Below are positions 33,952-43,726 of a DNA stretch of 64,000 nt, one piece after another. Origin of the DNA: Actinomyces sp. ph3 (GTDB lineage: Bacteria; Actinomycetota; Actinomycetes; Actinomycetales; Actinomycetaceae); NCBI RefSeq assembly GCF_000308055.1, contig NZ_CAGY01000001.1, positions 248,001-312,000 of the forward strand. Direction: 5' to 3'. Positions within the stretch are counted from its first letter, which is position 1; each line of letters begins with the position of its first letter. A program made the position numbers and the translations under genes. The notes beneath the pieces were generated by a model. That model searched no databases. It saw nothing but the letters and a program-made list of their open reading frames with translations, and had not been told where the DNA came from.

Positions 33952-36234
33952 ATGTCACAACAGGCGAATTACGTCTACCACGCCGTTACACAACCTCATC
34001 CTCACTATCGTCAATTGGGCGTTACCGTTTCTGGATCAGGTCTCAACGTTGCAGTGGTATCGACACGTGCTACCCAGGTTGACTTCTGCGTCATCGACCC
34101 GGATACCGGGTTTGAACAGCGTTATCGTCTTCTTGGCCCCGATCACGGCATCTGGCATGGGTATATCGAAGGTTTCGGCCTTGGAACCCACTACGGTTTT
34201 CGTGCCCAAGGCCCTTGGGATCCCGATGCCGGTCTGTTCTTTAACGAAAACAAGCTTCTGGTCGATCCCTATGGCCGTGGCCTCGCAGGTACTGTCGACA
34301 TTCGTCCCGAGGTCTACGCGCACCAAGTCGATGAGGATTCCTACCCGGTCTCTTACCCCCTCGAGCCCTCGACAACTGATTCCGCGCCCTTTAACGCTCA
34401 TAGCGTGGTTATTGACACCTCATTCCGCATTACCCCACAGCCAAAGGTTCCTTTGGATGAGACCGTCATCTATGAGTTACACGTCAAAGGCTTCACGCAG
34501 AACATGTCGGAGGTTCCTCCCAATCTGCGAGGGACCTATGCGGGTCTTGCGCATCCCGCTTCCGTTCGTTATCTCAAAGAGTTGGGAGTGACCTCTGTCG
34601 AGCTTCTCCCGATCCACGCAAAGTCTGATGAACCTTTCTTAGTCGAGCGCGGCTTGACGAATTATTGGGGATACTCCACCCTGTCCTTCTTTAGCCCTGA
34701 GCCTTCCTATGCCAGCGCCGCCGCTCGTGCACGAGGCCCACAGGCCGTGATTGACGAATTCCGCGGGATGGTCTCAATCCTCCACGAGGCCGGGATTGAA
34801 GTGATCCTTGACGTGGTCTATAACCACACCTGTGAGAGCGGAGATACTGGTCCGACGCTCTCACTGCGAGGGCTTGATTCCCCTCTGTACTACAGGCGAA
34901 CCGACGCCTACCCCTCACAGATCATCGATACAACGGGGTGTGGCAACACACTTAATACCGATAATCCTCAGGTGATTTCCCTTATTTTGGATTCGCTGCG
35001 CTACTGGGTAGCCAGCATGGGAATTGATGGATTCCGCTTTGATCTCGCTGCGACTATCGGGCGTTTTTCAACCGGTTTCACTCCCCTTCATCCCCTACTC
35101 ATTGCGATGGGGGCAGATCCCCTACTCCGCGAGACCAAGCTCATCGCAGAGCCCTGGGATGTTGGTTTAGGCGGGTGGCAGACGGGTAATTTCCCCGATC
35201 CTTTCTGCGAGTGGAATGACCGTTTCCGTGATGCCATTCGAAGCTTCTGGCTTTCTGATTTGCGAGAGCTTAGTGCGGGACGACAGGCTGGTGGAGCCAA
35301 TGAGCTCGCAACTCGTCTTTCGGGTTCTCAAGATCTCTTTGGCCACGGCGTCGGATACCTTCGCGGGCCGGGAGCATCTGTCAATTTTGTGACGGCACAT
35401 GACGGCTTTACTTTGGCCGACCTTACGGCATTTGACCATAAGCACAACTTGGCAAACCTGGAAGAAAACCGCGACGGTTCGGATAACAACCGCTCGTGGA
35501 ACCACGGCCTTGAGGGAGCTTTGGCCGCACCGATTCTGGGTGTTGACCCCGATGTCCGTGATATCACCGGCTTTGTTGAAGACATTGTCCCCGCGCGCCA
35601 GCGCTCACAACGCAATCTTCTTGCCACGCTCCTTGTTTCCTCTGGCACGCCCATGTTGGTTGCGGGTGATGAGTTTTCCCGCACGCAATTTGGTAATAAC
35701 AACGCCTACTGCCAAGATTCTCCCATCTCATGGATCGACTGGGATCTCTCCGACCTCCAAAAGGAACAGCTCGAGATCGTCCGTTGGCTTCTTGCATTAC
35801 GCCGTGCGCATCCCGCACTGCGGCCAATGAAGTATTTCTCCGGATCCGAGCCCCATGGTGATACGCTTCCTGACCTCTCGTGGTATGACGCGAGTGGGGT
35901 TCCCATGCGTGACGACGTTTGGACATCGCCCGATTCACGTGTATTCCAAATGCTGCGTTCAGGCACCCCCTATCGTTCTCGCGATGCTCTTGTCCTCTTC
36001 AACGGAACCACAGCGGACCGTAATGTACTTCTTCCCCGCGGCCGAGGGGTCCAGTGGGTGCAGGTCTTCGATAGCGCATGGAGCCAGATCGACGATGGTG
36101 GTGTGACCTCGATGAACGATGCGGTGGCCTTGCCACGTACTCTGGATTACAAGGCTTCAGATGCGACGGTGTCCATGGATCCGTTCAGCATGCATATCTA
36201 CCTCTCGTCCGTGGACTCTTCGCCCGCGCAGTGA
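33952..36234 (+). CDS. glgX: Glycogen debranching enzyme GlgX
   Basis: The 760-residue GH13 isoamylase-type enzyme removes short alpha-1,6 branches from glycogen. It has an N-terminal CBM48 domain (about 15-120) and the barrel motifs DVVYNHT, GFRFDLA, AEPWD and VTAHDGFTL, with the typical NRSWNHGLEG segment. Length is slightly above the ~700 usual. It leads a cluster with trpS, glgE and glgB on plus, which together suggest a GlgE-type alpha-glucan pathway with its own turnover enzymes. Confidence 0.95.
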   Translation: MSQQANYVYHAVTQPHPHYRQLGVTVSGSGLNVAVVSTRATQVDFCVIDPDTGFEQRYRLLGPDHGIWHGYIEGFGLGTHYGFRAQGPWDPDAGLFFNENKLLVDPYGRGLAGTVDIRPEVYAHQVDEDSYPVSYPLEPSTTDSAPFNAHSVVIDTSFRITPQPKVPLDETVIYELHVKGFTQNMSEVPPNLRGTYAGLAHPASVRYLKELGVTSVELLPIHAKSDEPFLVERGLTNYWGYSTLSFFSPEPSYASAAARARGPQAVIDEFRGMVSILHEAGIEVILDVVYNHTCESGDTGPTLSLRGLDSPLYYRRTDAYPSQIIDTTGCGNTLNTDNPQVISLILDSLRYWVASMGIDGFRFDLAATIGRFSTGFTPLHPLLIAMGADPLLRETKLIAEPWDVGLGGWQTGNFPDPFCEWNDRFRDAIRSFWLSDLRELSAGRQAGGANELATRLSGSQDLFGHGVGYLRGPGASVNFVTAHDGFTLADLTAFDHKHNLANLEENRDGSDNNRSWNHGLEGALAAPILGVDPDVRDITGFVEDIVPARQRSQRNLLATLLVSSGTPMLVAGDEFSRTQFGNNNAYCQDSPISWIDWDLSDLQKEQLEIVRWLLALRRAHPALRPMKYFSGSEPHGDTLPDLSWYDASGVPMRDDVWTSPDSRVFQMLRSGTPYRSRDALVLFNGTTADRNVLLPRGRGVQWVQVFDSAWSQIDDGGVTSMNDAVALPRTLDYKASDATVSMDPFSMHIYLSSVDSSPAQ

Positions 36235-36240
36235 TCACGC

Positions 36241-36246
36241 TAAACT
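36241..36246 (+). promoter_or_regulatory. Candidate -10 for leaderless trpS
   Basis: TAAACT ends six bases before the GTG start of trpS within the 18-bp gap after glgX. It would let trpS be transcribed separately from glgX. Confidence 0.4.
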
Positions 36247-36252
36247 GAGCTG

Positions 36253-37353
36253 GTGACTACAAGCGAAGAAACTCTCGAGCAATCCACCTCTGATGCTTCC
36301 CTCGCGCGCTCTCTTGCACGTTCGAAGGAAATTGACGAGGCAATCGACCAAGATCCCACGCGTTTTCGCGTGCTTACCGGTGATCGCCCAACTGGACGCC
36401 TACACCTCGGTCACTACTTCGGTACTCTGCGAAACCGCGTTCTTCTTCAAGAACGCGGAGTCGATACGTGGGTGCTTGTAGCTGACTATCAGGTCATCAC
36501 AGACCGCGACGCAGTCGGCCCCATTCAAGAACGCGTCCTCGGCTTGGTCACTGACTACCTCGCAGTTGGCTTGGATCCGGAAAAGACGACGATCTTTAAT
36601 CATTCGTCAATTCCTGCACTGAACCAGCTCATGCTTCCTTTCCTTTCCCTGGTCACCGAGGCCGAGTTGCACCGCAACCCCACGGTTAAGGCAGAGTTGG
36701 AAGCAACCGACGGTCGTGCAATGACCGGTTTGATGTTGACCTACCCGGTACACCAGGCCTGTGACATCCTCTTCTGCAAGGCGAATATCGTTCCTGTTGG
36801 GCAAGACCAGCTCCCTCACATTGAGCAGACCCGTCTGATTGCTCAGCGCTTCGATAAGCGTTACGGTCGCGTCGACCCCAAGCGAGCCGTATTCCCCCGT
36901 CCTGATGCACTTCTTTCGGAGACTCCCCTGCTCTTGGGAACGGATGGAACGAAGATGTCAAAGTCTCGCGGCAACACGATCGAATTGGCAATGACCGCAG
37001 ATGAGACTGCAAAAATCTTAAAGCGCGCAAAGACCGATTCAGATCGCCACATCACCTTCGATCCCGAGAATCGTCCCGAGGTAGCCAATTTGCTGACTCT
37101 CGCTTCTTTGGCCACCGGCGAGGATCCGGTAGCCATCGCCGAGCGTATCGGTGATGGTGGCGGCGGTGCGCTCAAGGCAACCGTTACAGAGGCCCTCAAC
37201 GACATGCTTGCACCAATCCGTGCACGTCGTGCCGAGCTAGCGGCTGATCCGGGATACCTGCTCTCGATCCTCCGCCAAGGCAATGAGAAGGCAAACGAAC
37301 GTGCAGAGAAGACCTTGAACGAGGTCCGTGAAGCGATGCATATGGTCTACTGA
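36253..37353 (+). CDS. trpS: Tryptophanyl-tRNA synthetase
   Basis: The 366-residue class I synthetase charges tRNA-Trp. HIGH appears as GRLHLGHYFGTL (His51-His54) and KMSKS as DGTKMSKSRGNT. The first ~35 residues are an extension beyond the catalytic core. It begins with GTG at 36253, with TAAACT upstream and no ribosome-binding site, consistent with a leaderless mRNA. A 16-bp terminator follows. It sits between glycogen genes with which it has no known functional link. Confidence 0.95.
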   Translation: MTTSEETLEQSTSDASLARSLARSKEIDEAIDQDPTRFRVLTGDRPTGRLHLGHYFGTLRNRVLLQERGVDTWVLVADYQVITDRDAVGPIQERVLGLVTDYLAVGLDPEKTTIFNHSSIPALNQLMLPFLSLVTEAELHRNPTVKAELEATDGRAMTGLMLTYPVHQACDILFCKANIVPVGQDQLPHIEQTRLIAQRFDKRYGRVDPKRAVFPRPDALLSETPLLLGTDGTKMSKSRGNTIELAMTADETAKILKRAKTDSDRHITFDPENRPEVANLLTLASLATGEDPVAIAERIGDGGGGALKATVTEALNDMLAPIRARRAELAADPGYLLSILRQGNEKANERAEKTLNEVREAMHMVY

Positions 37354-37369
37354 GCTTCTTAGAACGCTC

Positions 37370-37410
37370 AAGGTGGTGGTTACTTCTGCGGAAGTAACCA
37401 CCACCTTTTT
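37370..37410 (+). terminator. Terminator of trpS
   Basis: A 16-bp perfect stem (AAGGTGGTGGTTACTT and its complement, loop CTGCGG) is followed by TTT. It isolates glgE from trpS. Confidence 0.88.
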
Positions 37411-37475
37411 GGACCTTCATAGCTTTTTTCCTCCTGGGTATGTCGATCGTCACAGTATCCATTAGGCTTGAGTAT

Positions 37476-39494
37476 GTGAACGAGACACTACTTCCACGCA
37501 TCCCGGCCACTGAAGTTTTTCCCGTCGTTGAGGACGGGAATTTGCCGGCTAAAGCAACGGTTTTTGAGGCATTTCCTATCCGAGCAACCGTCTTTAGAGA
37601 GGGCCATGATGCCTATGCTGCCGAGGCAGTTCTCATTCGCCCCGGTGGCTCCATCCATTCACGCGCCCTCATGTATGACATTGCTCCCGGCCTCGACCGC
37701 TACGAAGCGTGGCTGATGCCAGACGCGGTTGGCAAGTGGAGTTTCCGCATTGATACCTGGTCAGACCCCTATGCCACGTGGCGTCACGACGCCTCGGTGA
37801 AGATTGGAGCTGAGGTCGACGTCGAACTCATGCTCGAAGAAGGCGCGCTCTTGATGGAACGCGCCGCGCGCGGAGAGGCCCTGAATAATCCTTCTCAAAA
37901 GCAGCCAAGTCGAGCAGGTATTCAAACCCTACTTGCTGCCGCACAGGCCCTACGCGATACCACTCAAACTCCTCAGCGCCGTCTCTCCGCTGGCCTGGCT
38001 GCTCCGGTGCGCGCAGTCTTCCGTAATTTCCCACTCCGCGACCTCTACGGGTCAACCCGTAGTTTCCCTCTCTACGTTGCGCGAAACCGTGCCCTCGCAG
38101 GTGCGTGGTATGAGATCTTCCCACGTTCGCACGGTGCTTTCCAGGATAAGAAAGGACGCTGGGTATCGGGAACCTTGCGTACCGCGACCGAGGCTCTGCC
38201 CCGTATTGCATCTATGGGCTTCAACGTCGTCTATTTGACGCCAATTCACCCGATCGGTTTAACCAATCGAAAGGGAAAGAATAACTCTCTGGTTGCTCAC
38301 AGAGGTGAACCCGGCAGCCCCTACGGCATTGGTTCAGCTCAGGGCGGCCACGATGCTATTCACCCTGAGCTGGGCGATTTCGATGATTTTGATTATTTCA
38401 TTGCGCAGTCAAAAGAGCTGGGCTTAGAGGTTGCGCTGGATATCGCACTTCAGTGTTCCCCCGACCATCCGTGGGTGAGCGAGCATCCAGAATGGTTCAC
38501 CCAACGCGCAGATGGCTCGATCGCCTACGCAGAGAACCCCCCGAAGAAATATCAGGATATCTATCCCCTGAACTTCGATCGAGATCCAGAGGGAATCTAC
38601 GCAGCGATTCGTAACATGCTCGAATTGTGGATTTCCCACGGGGTGACGATCTTCCGTGTCGATAATCCGCACACAAAACCCATTCCTTTCTGGGAACGGC
38701 TCCTAGAAGAAATCCATACTCGTCATCCGGAAGTTATTTTCCTTGCCGAGGCTTTCACCCGCCCCGCAATGATGCGTACCTTGGGCGCGGTTGGCTTTGA
38801 CCAGTCCTACACCTACTTCGCGTGGAGAACCGAAAAGCAAGAAATCGAAGATTATCTTCAGGAACTCGCACACGATACTGCGCACCTTATTCGTCCAACC
38901 TTCTGGCCGACGACGCACGATATTCTCACTCCGCAAATGACCTCTGGGGGAAGTGCAATCTTCGCAATTCGCGCGATGCTGGCCGCACTCGGAGCACCTT
39001 CATGGGGAATCTACTCGGGATACGAGTGGGTTGAGAATATTCAACGCGAGGGTGCCGAGGAACCCAACGATAACGAGAAGTACGAATTCCGGCCTCGTGA
39101 TCCAAAGCTTGCCCAGGAGACGGGAATCCCGACTCTACTCACACTTCTCAATAGCGCTCGTGAACGCCACCCAGCACTGCGCCAGCTTCACGATCTTCGC
39201 ATCCACCCCACGACCTCGGAGAAGATCCTGTGCTTCTCCAAGCATGTCCCCGCTCGATTCTCACCGACCGGATTGCCCGATACAGTCATCGTCGTGATCT
39301 CCTTGGACCCGGAAAACACGGTTGAAGGAGAAATCGATATTGATTTGAGCGGACTCTCCTTGGGGACATCATCGGCAAACTTTACCGTGGTCGATGAGCT
39401 CGACGGACAGCGTTACTCCTGGTCACGCACCAATTGGGTACGCCTGTCCCCCTGGGATCGATTGGGTCATGTCATGGCCATCGAAACCGAGTAA
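37476..39494 (+). CDS. glgE: Alpha-1,4-glucan:maltose-1-phosphate maltosyltransferase GlgE
   Basis: The ~672-residue GH13_3 enzyme extends alpha-glucan with maltosyl units from maltose-1-phosphate. The N-terminal RIPATEVFPVVEDG and FREGHDAYAAEAV match Streptomyces and mycobacterial GlgE. The active site carries GVTIFRVDNPHTKPI (nucleophile Asp) and VIFLAEAFTRP (acid/base Glu). I prefer GTG 37476, because TAGGCT lies seven bases upstream and the length then matches the family; an ATG at 37440 is in frame without a ribosome-binding site. glgB follows after 36 bp and supplies branches. treS and mak are not in the window. Confidence 0.95.
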   Translation: MNETLLPRIPATEVFPVVEDGNLPAKATVFEAFPIRATVFREGHDAYAAEAVLIRPGGSIHSRALMYDIAPGLDRYEAWLMPDAVGKWSFRIDTWSDPYATWRHDASVKIGAEVDVELMLEEGALLMERAARGEALNNPSQKQPSRAGIQTLLAAAQALRDTTQTPQRRLSAGLAAPVRAVFRNFPLRDLYGSTRSFPLYVARNRALAGAWYEIFPRSHGAFQDKKGRWVSGTLRTATEALPRIASMGFNVVYLTPIHPIGLTNRKGKNNSLVAHRGEPGSPYGIGSAQGGHDAIHPELGDFDDFDYFIAQSKELGLEVALDIALQCSPDHPWVSEHPEWFTQRADGSIAYAENPPKKYQDIYPLNFDRDPEGIYAAIRNMLELWISHGVTIFRVDNPHTKPIPFWERLLEEIHTRHPEVIFLAEAFTRPAMMRTLGAVGFDQSYTYFAWRTEKQEIEDYLQELAHDTAHLIRPTFWPTTHDILTPQMTSGGSAIFAIRAMLAALGAPSWGIYSGYEWVENIQREGAEEPNDNEKYEFRPRDPKLAQETGIPTLLTLLNSARERHPALRQLHDLRIHPTTSEKILCFSKHVPARFSPTGLPDTVIVVISLDPENTVEGEIDIDLSGLSLGTSSANFTVVDELDGQRYSWSRTNWVRLSPWDRLGHVMAIETE

Positions 39495-39530
39495 TTATTA
39501 GAAATTATTTAAACGTGAGATGATGAACAC

Positions 39531-41717
39531 ATGGAACCTCAAGCGACAGCAGTGGCCACAGACGTCCTCGATGCGGTAGCCGAAGGGCGCTATCCTCTCC
39601 CCCACGATGTGCTGGGAGCACACCTCAATGACGGTGTTGTCACGATCCGCAGCGTTCACCATCTGGCCGATTCGGTCGAGGTGCTCACTCAGGACCATAC
39701 CTACCCGGCAACCCACGAACACGGAGGTGTTTGGGTATGCGTCTTCGCTGCAGAAGACATTCCCGACTACCGACTGCGCGTGACCTACGGCGATCATTCG
39801 CAGATCGTTGATGACCCCTACAGGTTCCTCCCAACCGTTGGTGAAATGGATACCTATCTGATCTCCGAAGGACGTCATGAGCGCCTCTGGGAGGTCTTGG
39901 GTGCCCACCTCATGCATTTTGATGGTGTCATGGGACCTGTCGATGGTGTTGCCTTCGCTGTGTGGGCTCCCAATGCGCAGGCCGTGCGCGTTGTCGGTGA
40001 CTTCAATTTCTGGGATGGCACCGGACACGCCATGCGCACAATGGGTGCTTCCGGAGTCTGGGAACTCTTCATTCCCGGCGTTGGTGTCGGCGCCCGCTAC
40101 AAGTTCGAAATCCAAGGACCTTCGGGGAACTGGTTCCAAAAAGCAGACCCCATGGCTCGGGCAACGGAAATTCCCCCAGCCACGGCCTCGGTCGTCACCG
40201 ACGTCTTCCACACATGGAACGACGAAGACTGGCTTCGCGCACGCGAGGATGCCAACCCCCACAGCGGCCCCATGTCGATTTACGAGGTTCACGCAGGCTC
40301 CTGGAAGCAGGATCTGGGTTACCGCGGTTTGGCTGATGAGCTCATCCCCTACGTCAAGAAGATGGGTTTCACCCACGTCGAATTCATGCCTCTTGCTGAG
40401 CACCCCTTCGGTGGGTCTTGGGGCTACCAAGTCACTTCCTATTACGCACCGACCTCACGCTATGGCACTCCCGATGATTTCCGATACCTTGTGGACCGTC
40501 TCCACCAAGAAGGTATCGGAGTGATCTTGGACTGGGTACCGGCGCACTTCCCCAAGGACGATTGGGCACTGGCGCGCTTTGACGGTACCCCGCTCTATGA
40601 AGATCCTGATCCGCTGCGCGGCGAACATCCGGATTGGGGAACCTACGTCTTTAATTTCGGCCGCACTGAAGTGCGAAACTTCTTGGTTGCAAACGCACTG
40701 TATTGGCTTGATCAATTCCACATCGACGGCCTACGCGTTGATGCCGTTGCCTCCATGCTCTATCTGGATTATTCGCGTAAGGACGGCCAGTGGCGTCCAA
40801 ACCAATACGGCGGGCGTGAGAATCTTGAGGCGATTTCTTTCCTTCAGGAAGCAACTGCGACCTCCTACCGTCTGCATCCTGGAATTGTCATGATCGCAGA
40901 AGAATCAACCGCATGGCCCGGAGTTACTGCTCCAACCTCAGGTGGCGGCCTAGGCTTTGGAATGAAGTGGAACATGGGGTGGATGAATGACACCCTGCGT
41001 TATCTCTCTGAAGATCCTGTCAACCGTCGTTGGCATCACGGTGAGCTGACCTTCTCACTGGTTTACGCCTTCTCAGAGAACTACGTGCTGCCTCTGTCTC
41101 ACGACGAGGTTGTTCACGGCAAGGGCGCGCTTGTGTCCAAGATGCCCGGTGATCATTGGCAGCAGATGGCTGGCCTGCGTTCGCTCTTCGCCTACCAGTG
41201 GTCGCACCCCGGTAAGCAGCTGATCTTCATGGGTCAGGAATTTGCACAGGAACAAGAGTGGAATGAAAGCTACTCCCTGGATTGGTGGCTCTACGATCGG
41301 CCTGACCATGCCGGAATGGCAGCTTTGGTTGCGCGCCTCAACGAGCTCTACCGCAGCCACTCAGCACTGTGGAATGACACCTACACAGGTTTCGAGTGGA
41401 TTGACGCCTCCGATGGCGATCACAACCTGATCTCTTATATCCGTAAGTCCGAGGCCACTAGCGGCCACCGCGCTCAGGATGAGCTTGTGTGCGTGGTGAA
41501 CTTCGCTGGTAACCCCCACGAGGGCTACCGCATCGGCCTGCCTCATGCGGGAACCTGGCAAGAGGTCGTCAATACGGATGATCCACAATATGGTGGTTCA
41601 GGAGTCGTTAATATCGGCGAGCTCGTTGCTGAAGAGATCCCCTGGAATGGACGCCCCTACTCGGTAGAGCTTCGCGTTCCTCCTCTGGGTGCTCTCTGGC
41701 TGGCACCTCAGCACTGA
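39531..41717 (+). CDS. glgB: 1,4-alpha-glucan branching enzyme GlgB
   Basis: The 728-residue GH13_9 enzyme introduces alpha-1,6 branches. It has two N-terminal beta domains (with [12 protein letters not shown] and [20 protein letters not shown]) and the barrel motifs [23 protein letters not shown] and [10 protein letters not shown]. The length is typical. It follows glgE by 36 bp and is probably co-transcribed; GlgE-GlgB is the core of the maltosyltransferase pathway. A 20-bp palindrome closes the unit. Confidence 0.96.
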   Translation: MEPQATAVATDVLDAVAEGRYPLPHDVLGAHLNDGVVTIRSVHHLADSVEVLTQDHTYPATHEHGGVWVCVFAAEDIPDYRLRVTYGDHSQIVDDPYRFLPTVGEMDTYLISEGRHERLWEVLGAHLMHFDGVMGPVDGVAFAVWAPNAQAVRVVGDFNFWDGTGHAMRTMGASGVWELFIPGVGVGARYKFEIQGPSGNWFQKADPMARATEIPPATASVVTDVFHTWNDEDWLRAREDANPHSGPMSIYEVHAGSWKQDLGYRGLADELIPYVKKMGFTHVEFMPLAEHPFGGSWGYQVTSYYAPTSRYGTPDDFRYLVDRLHQEGIGVILDWVPAHFPKDDWALARFDGTPLYEDPDPLRGEHPDWGTYVFNFGRTEVRNFLVANALYWLDQFHIDGLRVDAVASMLYLDYSRKDGQWRPNQYGGRENLEAISFLQEATATSYRLHPGIVMIAEESTAWPGVTAPTSGGGLGFGMKWNMGWMNDTLRYLSEDPVNRRWHHGELTFSLVYAFSENYVLPLSHDEVVHGKGALVSKMPGDHWQQMAGLRSLFAYQWSHPGKQLIFMGQEFAQEQEWNESYSLDWWLYDRPDHAGMAALVARLNELYRSHSALWNDTYTGFEWIDASDGDHNLISYIRKSEATSGHRAQDELVCVVNFAGNPHEGYRIGLPHAGTWQEVVNTDDPQYGGSGVVNIGELVAEEIPWNGRPYSVELRVPPLGALWLAPQH

Positions 41718-41730
41718 ACTTTTGAGCACT

Positions 41731-41774
41731 AAGGGGTGTGGGGAACAGATTTTAATCTGTTCCCCACACCCCTT
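41731..41774. terminator. Terminator-like 20-bp palindrome after glgB
   Basis: AAGGGGTGTGGGGAACAGAT and its complement flank the loop TTTA, between convergent genes. There is no T-tract on either side, but the stem is exceptionally long and perfect. Confidence 0.65.
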
Positions 41775-41797
41775 ATCAGCTTGTCTGTTAACAGCCT

Positions 41798-42697
41798 CTA
41801 GATCATCAACAGCGCAGACAAACGCCGTCTTGCAGCCTTAACCTCAGGGGTATTCCCCGCAATTCGGAAAAGATCCAGCAGCCTGACACGGTAGTCCTCA
41901 CGCTGATCCTCCGGGCTGTCTTCGATAAGGCGCAGGAGCACATTAAATGCTTCTGCAGTCTTTCCCTCATTGAAGAGCGCATCTGCCTGTGCGGAGGGAT
42001 CACCGTTTTCCTGAGCCTCACGCAGCTTGAAATTAATCCGTGCGCGGTGATTCTTTGCTTCTTCATCGCGGGGATTGTGTTCAATAATCTTCTCCCAAGC
42101 AGCCTGCGCAGCTTCAAGATCTCCACGTTCTTCAGCTTCGAGGGCGGGGATATGCTCCTCTGGGATGGGTTTTGCAATATCGGATCCGCTCACAGCAATC
42201 CGACCGGTGACCCCCATCTGTCCAGCAGCCCTCAGCAAATCCTCGATAACAGGGGCAATCTGTTCCTTAGCAGCAGCACCTTGGAAAAGAGGAACAGGAC
42301 GCGCGCCGACAAGAGCGACCGTAGTCGGAAGCACCTGTACTTGGAATGCCTGTGCAACTCGCGGGGCCTGTTGGACATCAACCTCAACAAGCTGGAAGGC
42401 ACCCGCCTTTTCACGTGCGAGCTCTTCGAGGGTGGCCAGAAGCTGTTTAGATTCAAGAGATTGAGCAGCCCAAAGAACGAGGACGACCGGAACCTTTTGA
42501 GAATTCGCGGCAATGGCCTCGAAAGAGGAATCATCGCAGGAATCGATCAGCGGAATGCTGATGCCACCGGCACCACCTTCTCGATTTGGCTGCTGAGAAG
42601 TGCTGGGGCCTCCCTGTCCTGCGGCGGAAGCAGCTGCACTGAGGTCGAGTGCACCGTGCGAATCTGCAGGTTGAGGATTGTGAGCATCATTATTCAT
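41798..42697 (-). CDS. Thioredoxin-fold/TPR protein lacking active-site cysteines (CnoX/YbbN-like)
   Basis: The 299-residue protein has a disordered Gly/Ser/Gln-rich start (to ~55), a thioredoxin fold (about 60-170, with VPVVLVLWAAQSLESKQLL and VQVLPTTVALVGARPV) and C-terminal TPR-like helices (EERGDLEAAQAAWEKIIEHN). The CxxC position reads AAQS, so it cannot act as an oxidoreductase; this architecture matches the chaperone-like CnoX/YbbN family. ATG 42697 has AGGAGG eight bases upstream. It is the last gene of a three-gene unit with a lipoprotein and an acidic membrane protein. It would act in the cytoplasm. Confidence 0.88.
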   Translation of the reverse strand: MNNDAHNPQPADSHGALDLSAAASAAGQGGPSTSQQPNREGGAGGISIPLIDSCDDSSFEAIAANSQKVPVVLVLWAAQSLESKQLLATLEELAREKAGAFQLVEVDVQQAPRVAQAFQVQVLPTTVALVGARPVPLFQGAAAKEQIAPVIEDLLRAAGQMGVTGRIAVSGSDIAKPIPEEHIPALEAEERGDLEAAQAAWEKIIEHNPRDEEAKNHRARINFKLREAQENGDPSAQADALFNEGKTAEAFNVLLRLIEDSPEDQREDYRVRLLDLFRIAGNTPEVKAARRRLSALLMI

Positions 42698-42710
42698 GAA
42701 GAAGACCTCC

Positions 42711-43724
42711 TTAACGTTGATCGGGGTTCCCGGCGCCATCATCCTTGACGACCGAGCCAAGTGCGCGTTCTGCGCCAACGGCGCTAATCTGCTGCGAATC
42801 CGAGCCGGCCTTGGGGATGTGCAGGAGCACGGTCACACTGTAGGTTGCCGTTGCCTTTCCCTTGACCGTATCGTCATCACCTTCTGCCAGTGCAGCAGTT
42901 GTTCCCCCAAGGCGCATAGTCGAACGAGCAACAGTGCGCTGATAGGTCTGAGTATAGGTGAATGAAGCGGCAACAAGAGCTGAACCGTCGACCAGCTCGA
43001 CACCGACAATCGGGAAATCAGCCGAGAGATCAGCATGCGCCTGAACATTTCCAGCAGCCTGAACCGCATCATTCAAGCTCTTTGCATCCTGCAAATAGCG
43101 ACGAGCAAAATCATCACCCGCATACTGATCGTTACCGGCATTACCGGAATTCAGCATGTCCACGTAGCCCTGGAGTGCTTCCTTCGGGGTCTTCACGAAT
43201 CCCTGAGCATCAGGACCAAGTGCCGCAGAGCCCTTCTCCACGTTATCCAGCTGGAATTGAGCTCCACCAAGCGCACGCGCCCATCCGACGAGCTTGTATT
43301 TCGATCGCGCGTCGTCTTGAACTGCGAATGCGAGTACAGGAAGAGATGCCTGATCAGGGCTGGAGACATTCACGATAGCGCGCGGCCACTGATCCGAATT
43401 TGTCACTGCAACCGAACCCTGGTTGACGACAAGCTTAGGCACTTCAGTATTCGTTGCTTTAGCAGCAGCATACTGGTCACTGCGCATACGCAATGCCCCA
43501 CCCTCAAGTCGAGGTTCCAGAGCAGCCGGGTCGCGTGTTGCATCAGCAGTATTGATGGTGTCCTGAATGGATCCAAGAACACGCTCGATGCGCGCTGAGT
43601 CTAGGTTCGGGGAAGCGGAAGAAGGCTGTGATGTCACCTCAGGAGCAACTAGATCACGGCTACTACATGCCCCAAGAATAAGTGCAGGCACGCACAGAAC
43701 TGGGAGGATCCGTCGTATTCTCAT
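42711..43724 (-). CDS. Hypothetical lipoprotein (337 residues)
   Basis: The protein begins MRIRRILPVLCVPALILGAC, a signal with a lipobox LGAC (Cys20), so it is anchored outside the membrane. The mature part is a soluble alpha/beta region with a possible NTF2-like portion (ALQGYVDMLNSGNAGN and FARRYLQDAKSL). I do not recognise the family. GAAGGGAC precedes the ATG. It starts two bases after the upstream gene and ends 13 bases before the thioredoxin-like gene, so all three are co-transcribed. The function is unknown. Confidence 0.82.
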   Translation of the reverse strand: MRIRRILPVLCVPALILGACSSRDLVAPEVTSQPSSASPNLDSARIERVLGSIQDTINTADATRDPAALEPRLEGGALRMRSDQYAAAKATNTEVPKLVVNQGSVAVTNSDQWPRAIVNVSSPDQASLPVLAFAVQDDARSKYKLVGWARALGGAQFQLDNVEKGSAALGPDAQGFVKTPKEALQGYVDMLNSGNAGNDQYAGDDFARRYLQDAKSLNDAVQAAGNVQAHADLSADFPIVGVELVDGSALVAASFTYTQTYQRTVARSTMRLGGTTAALAEGDDDTVKGKATATYSVTVLLHIPKAGSDSQQISAVGAERALGSVVKDDGAGNPDQR

Positions 43725-43726
43725 CG

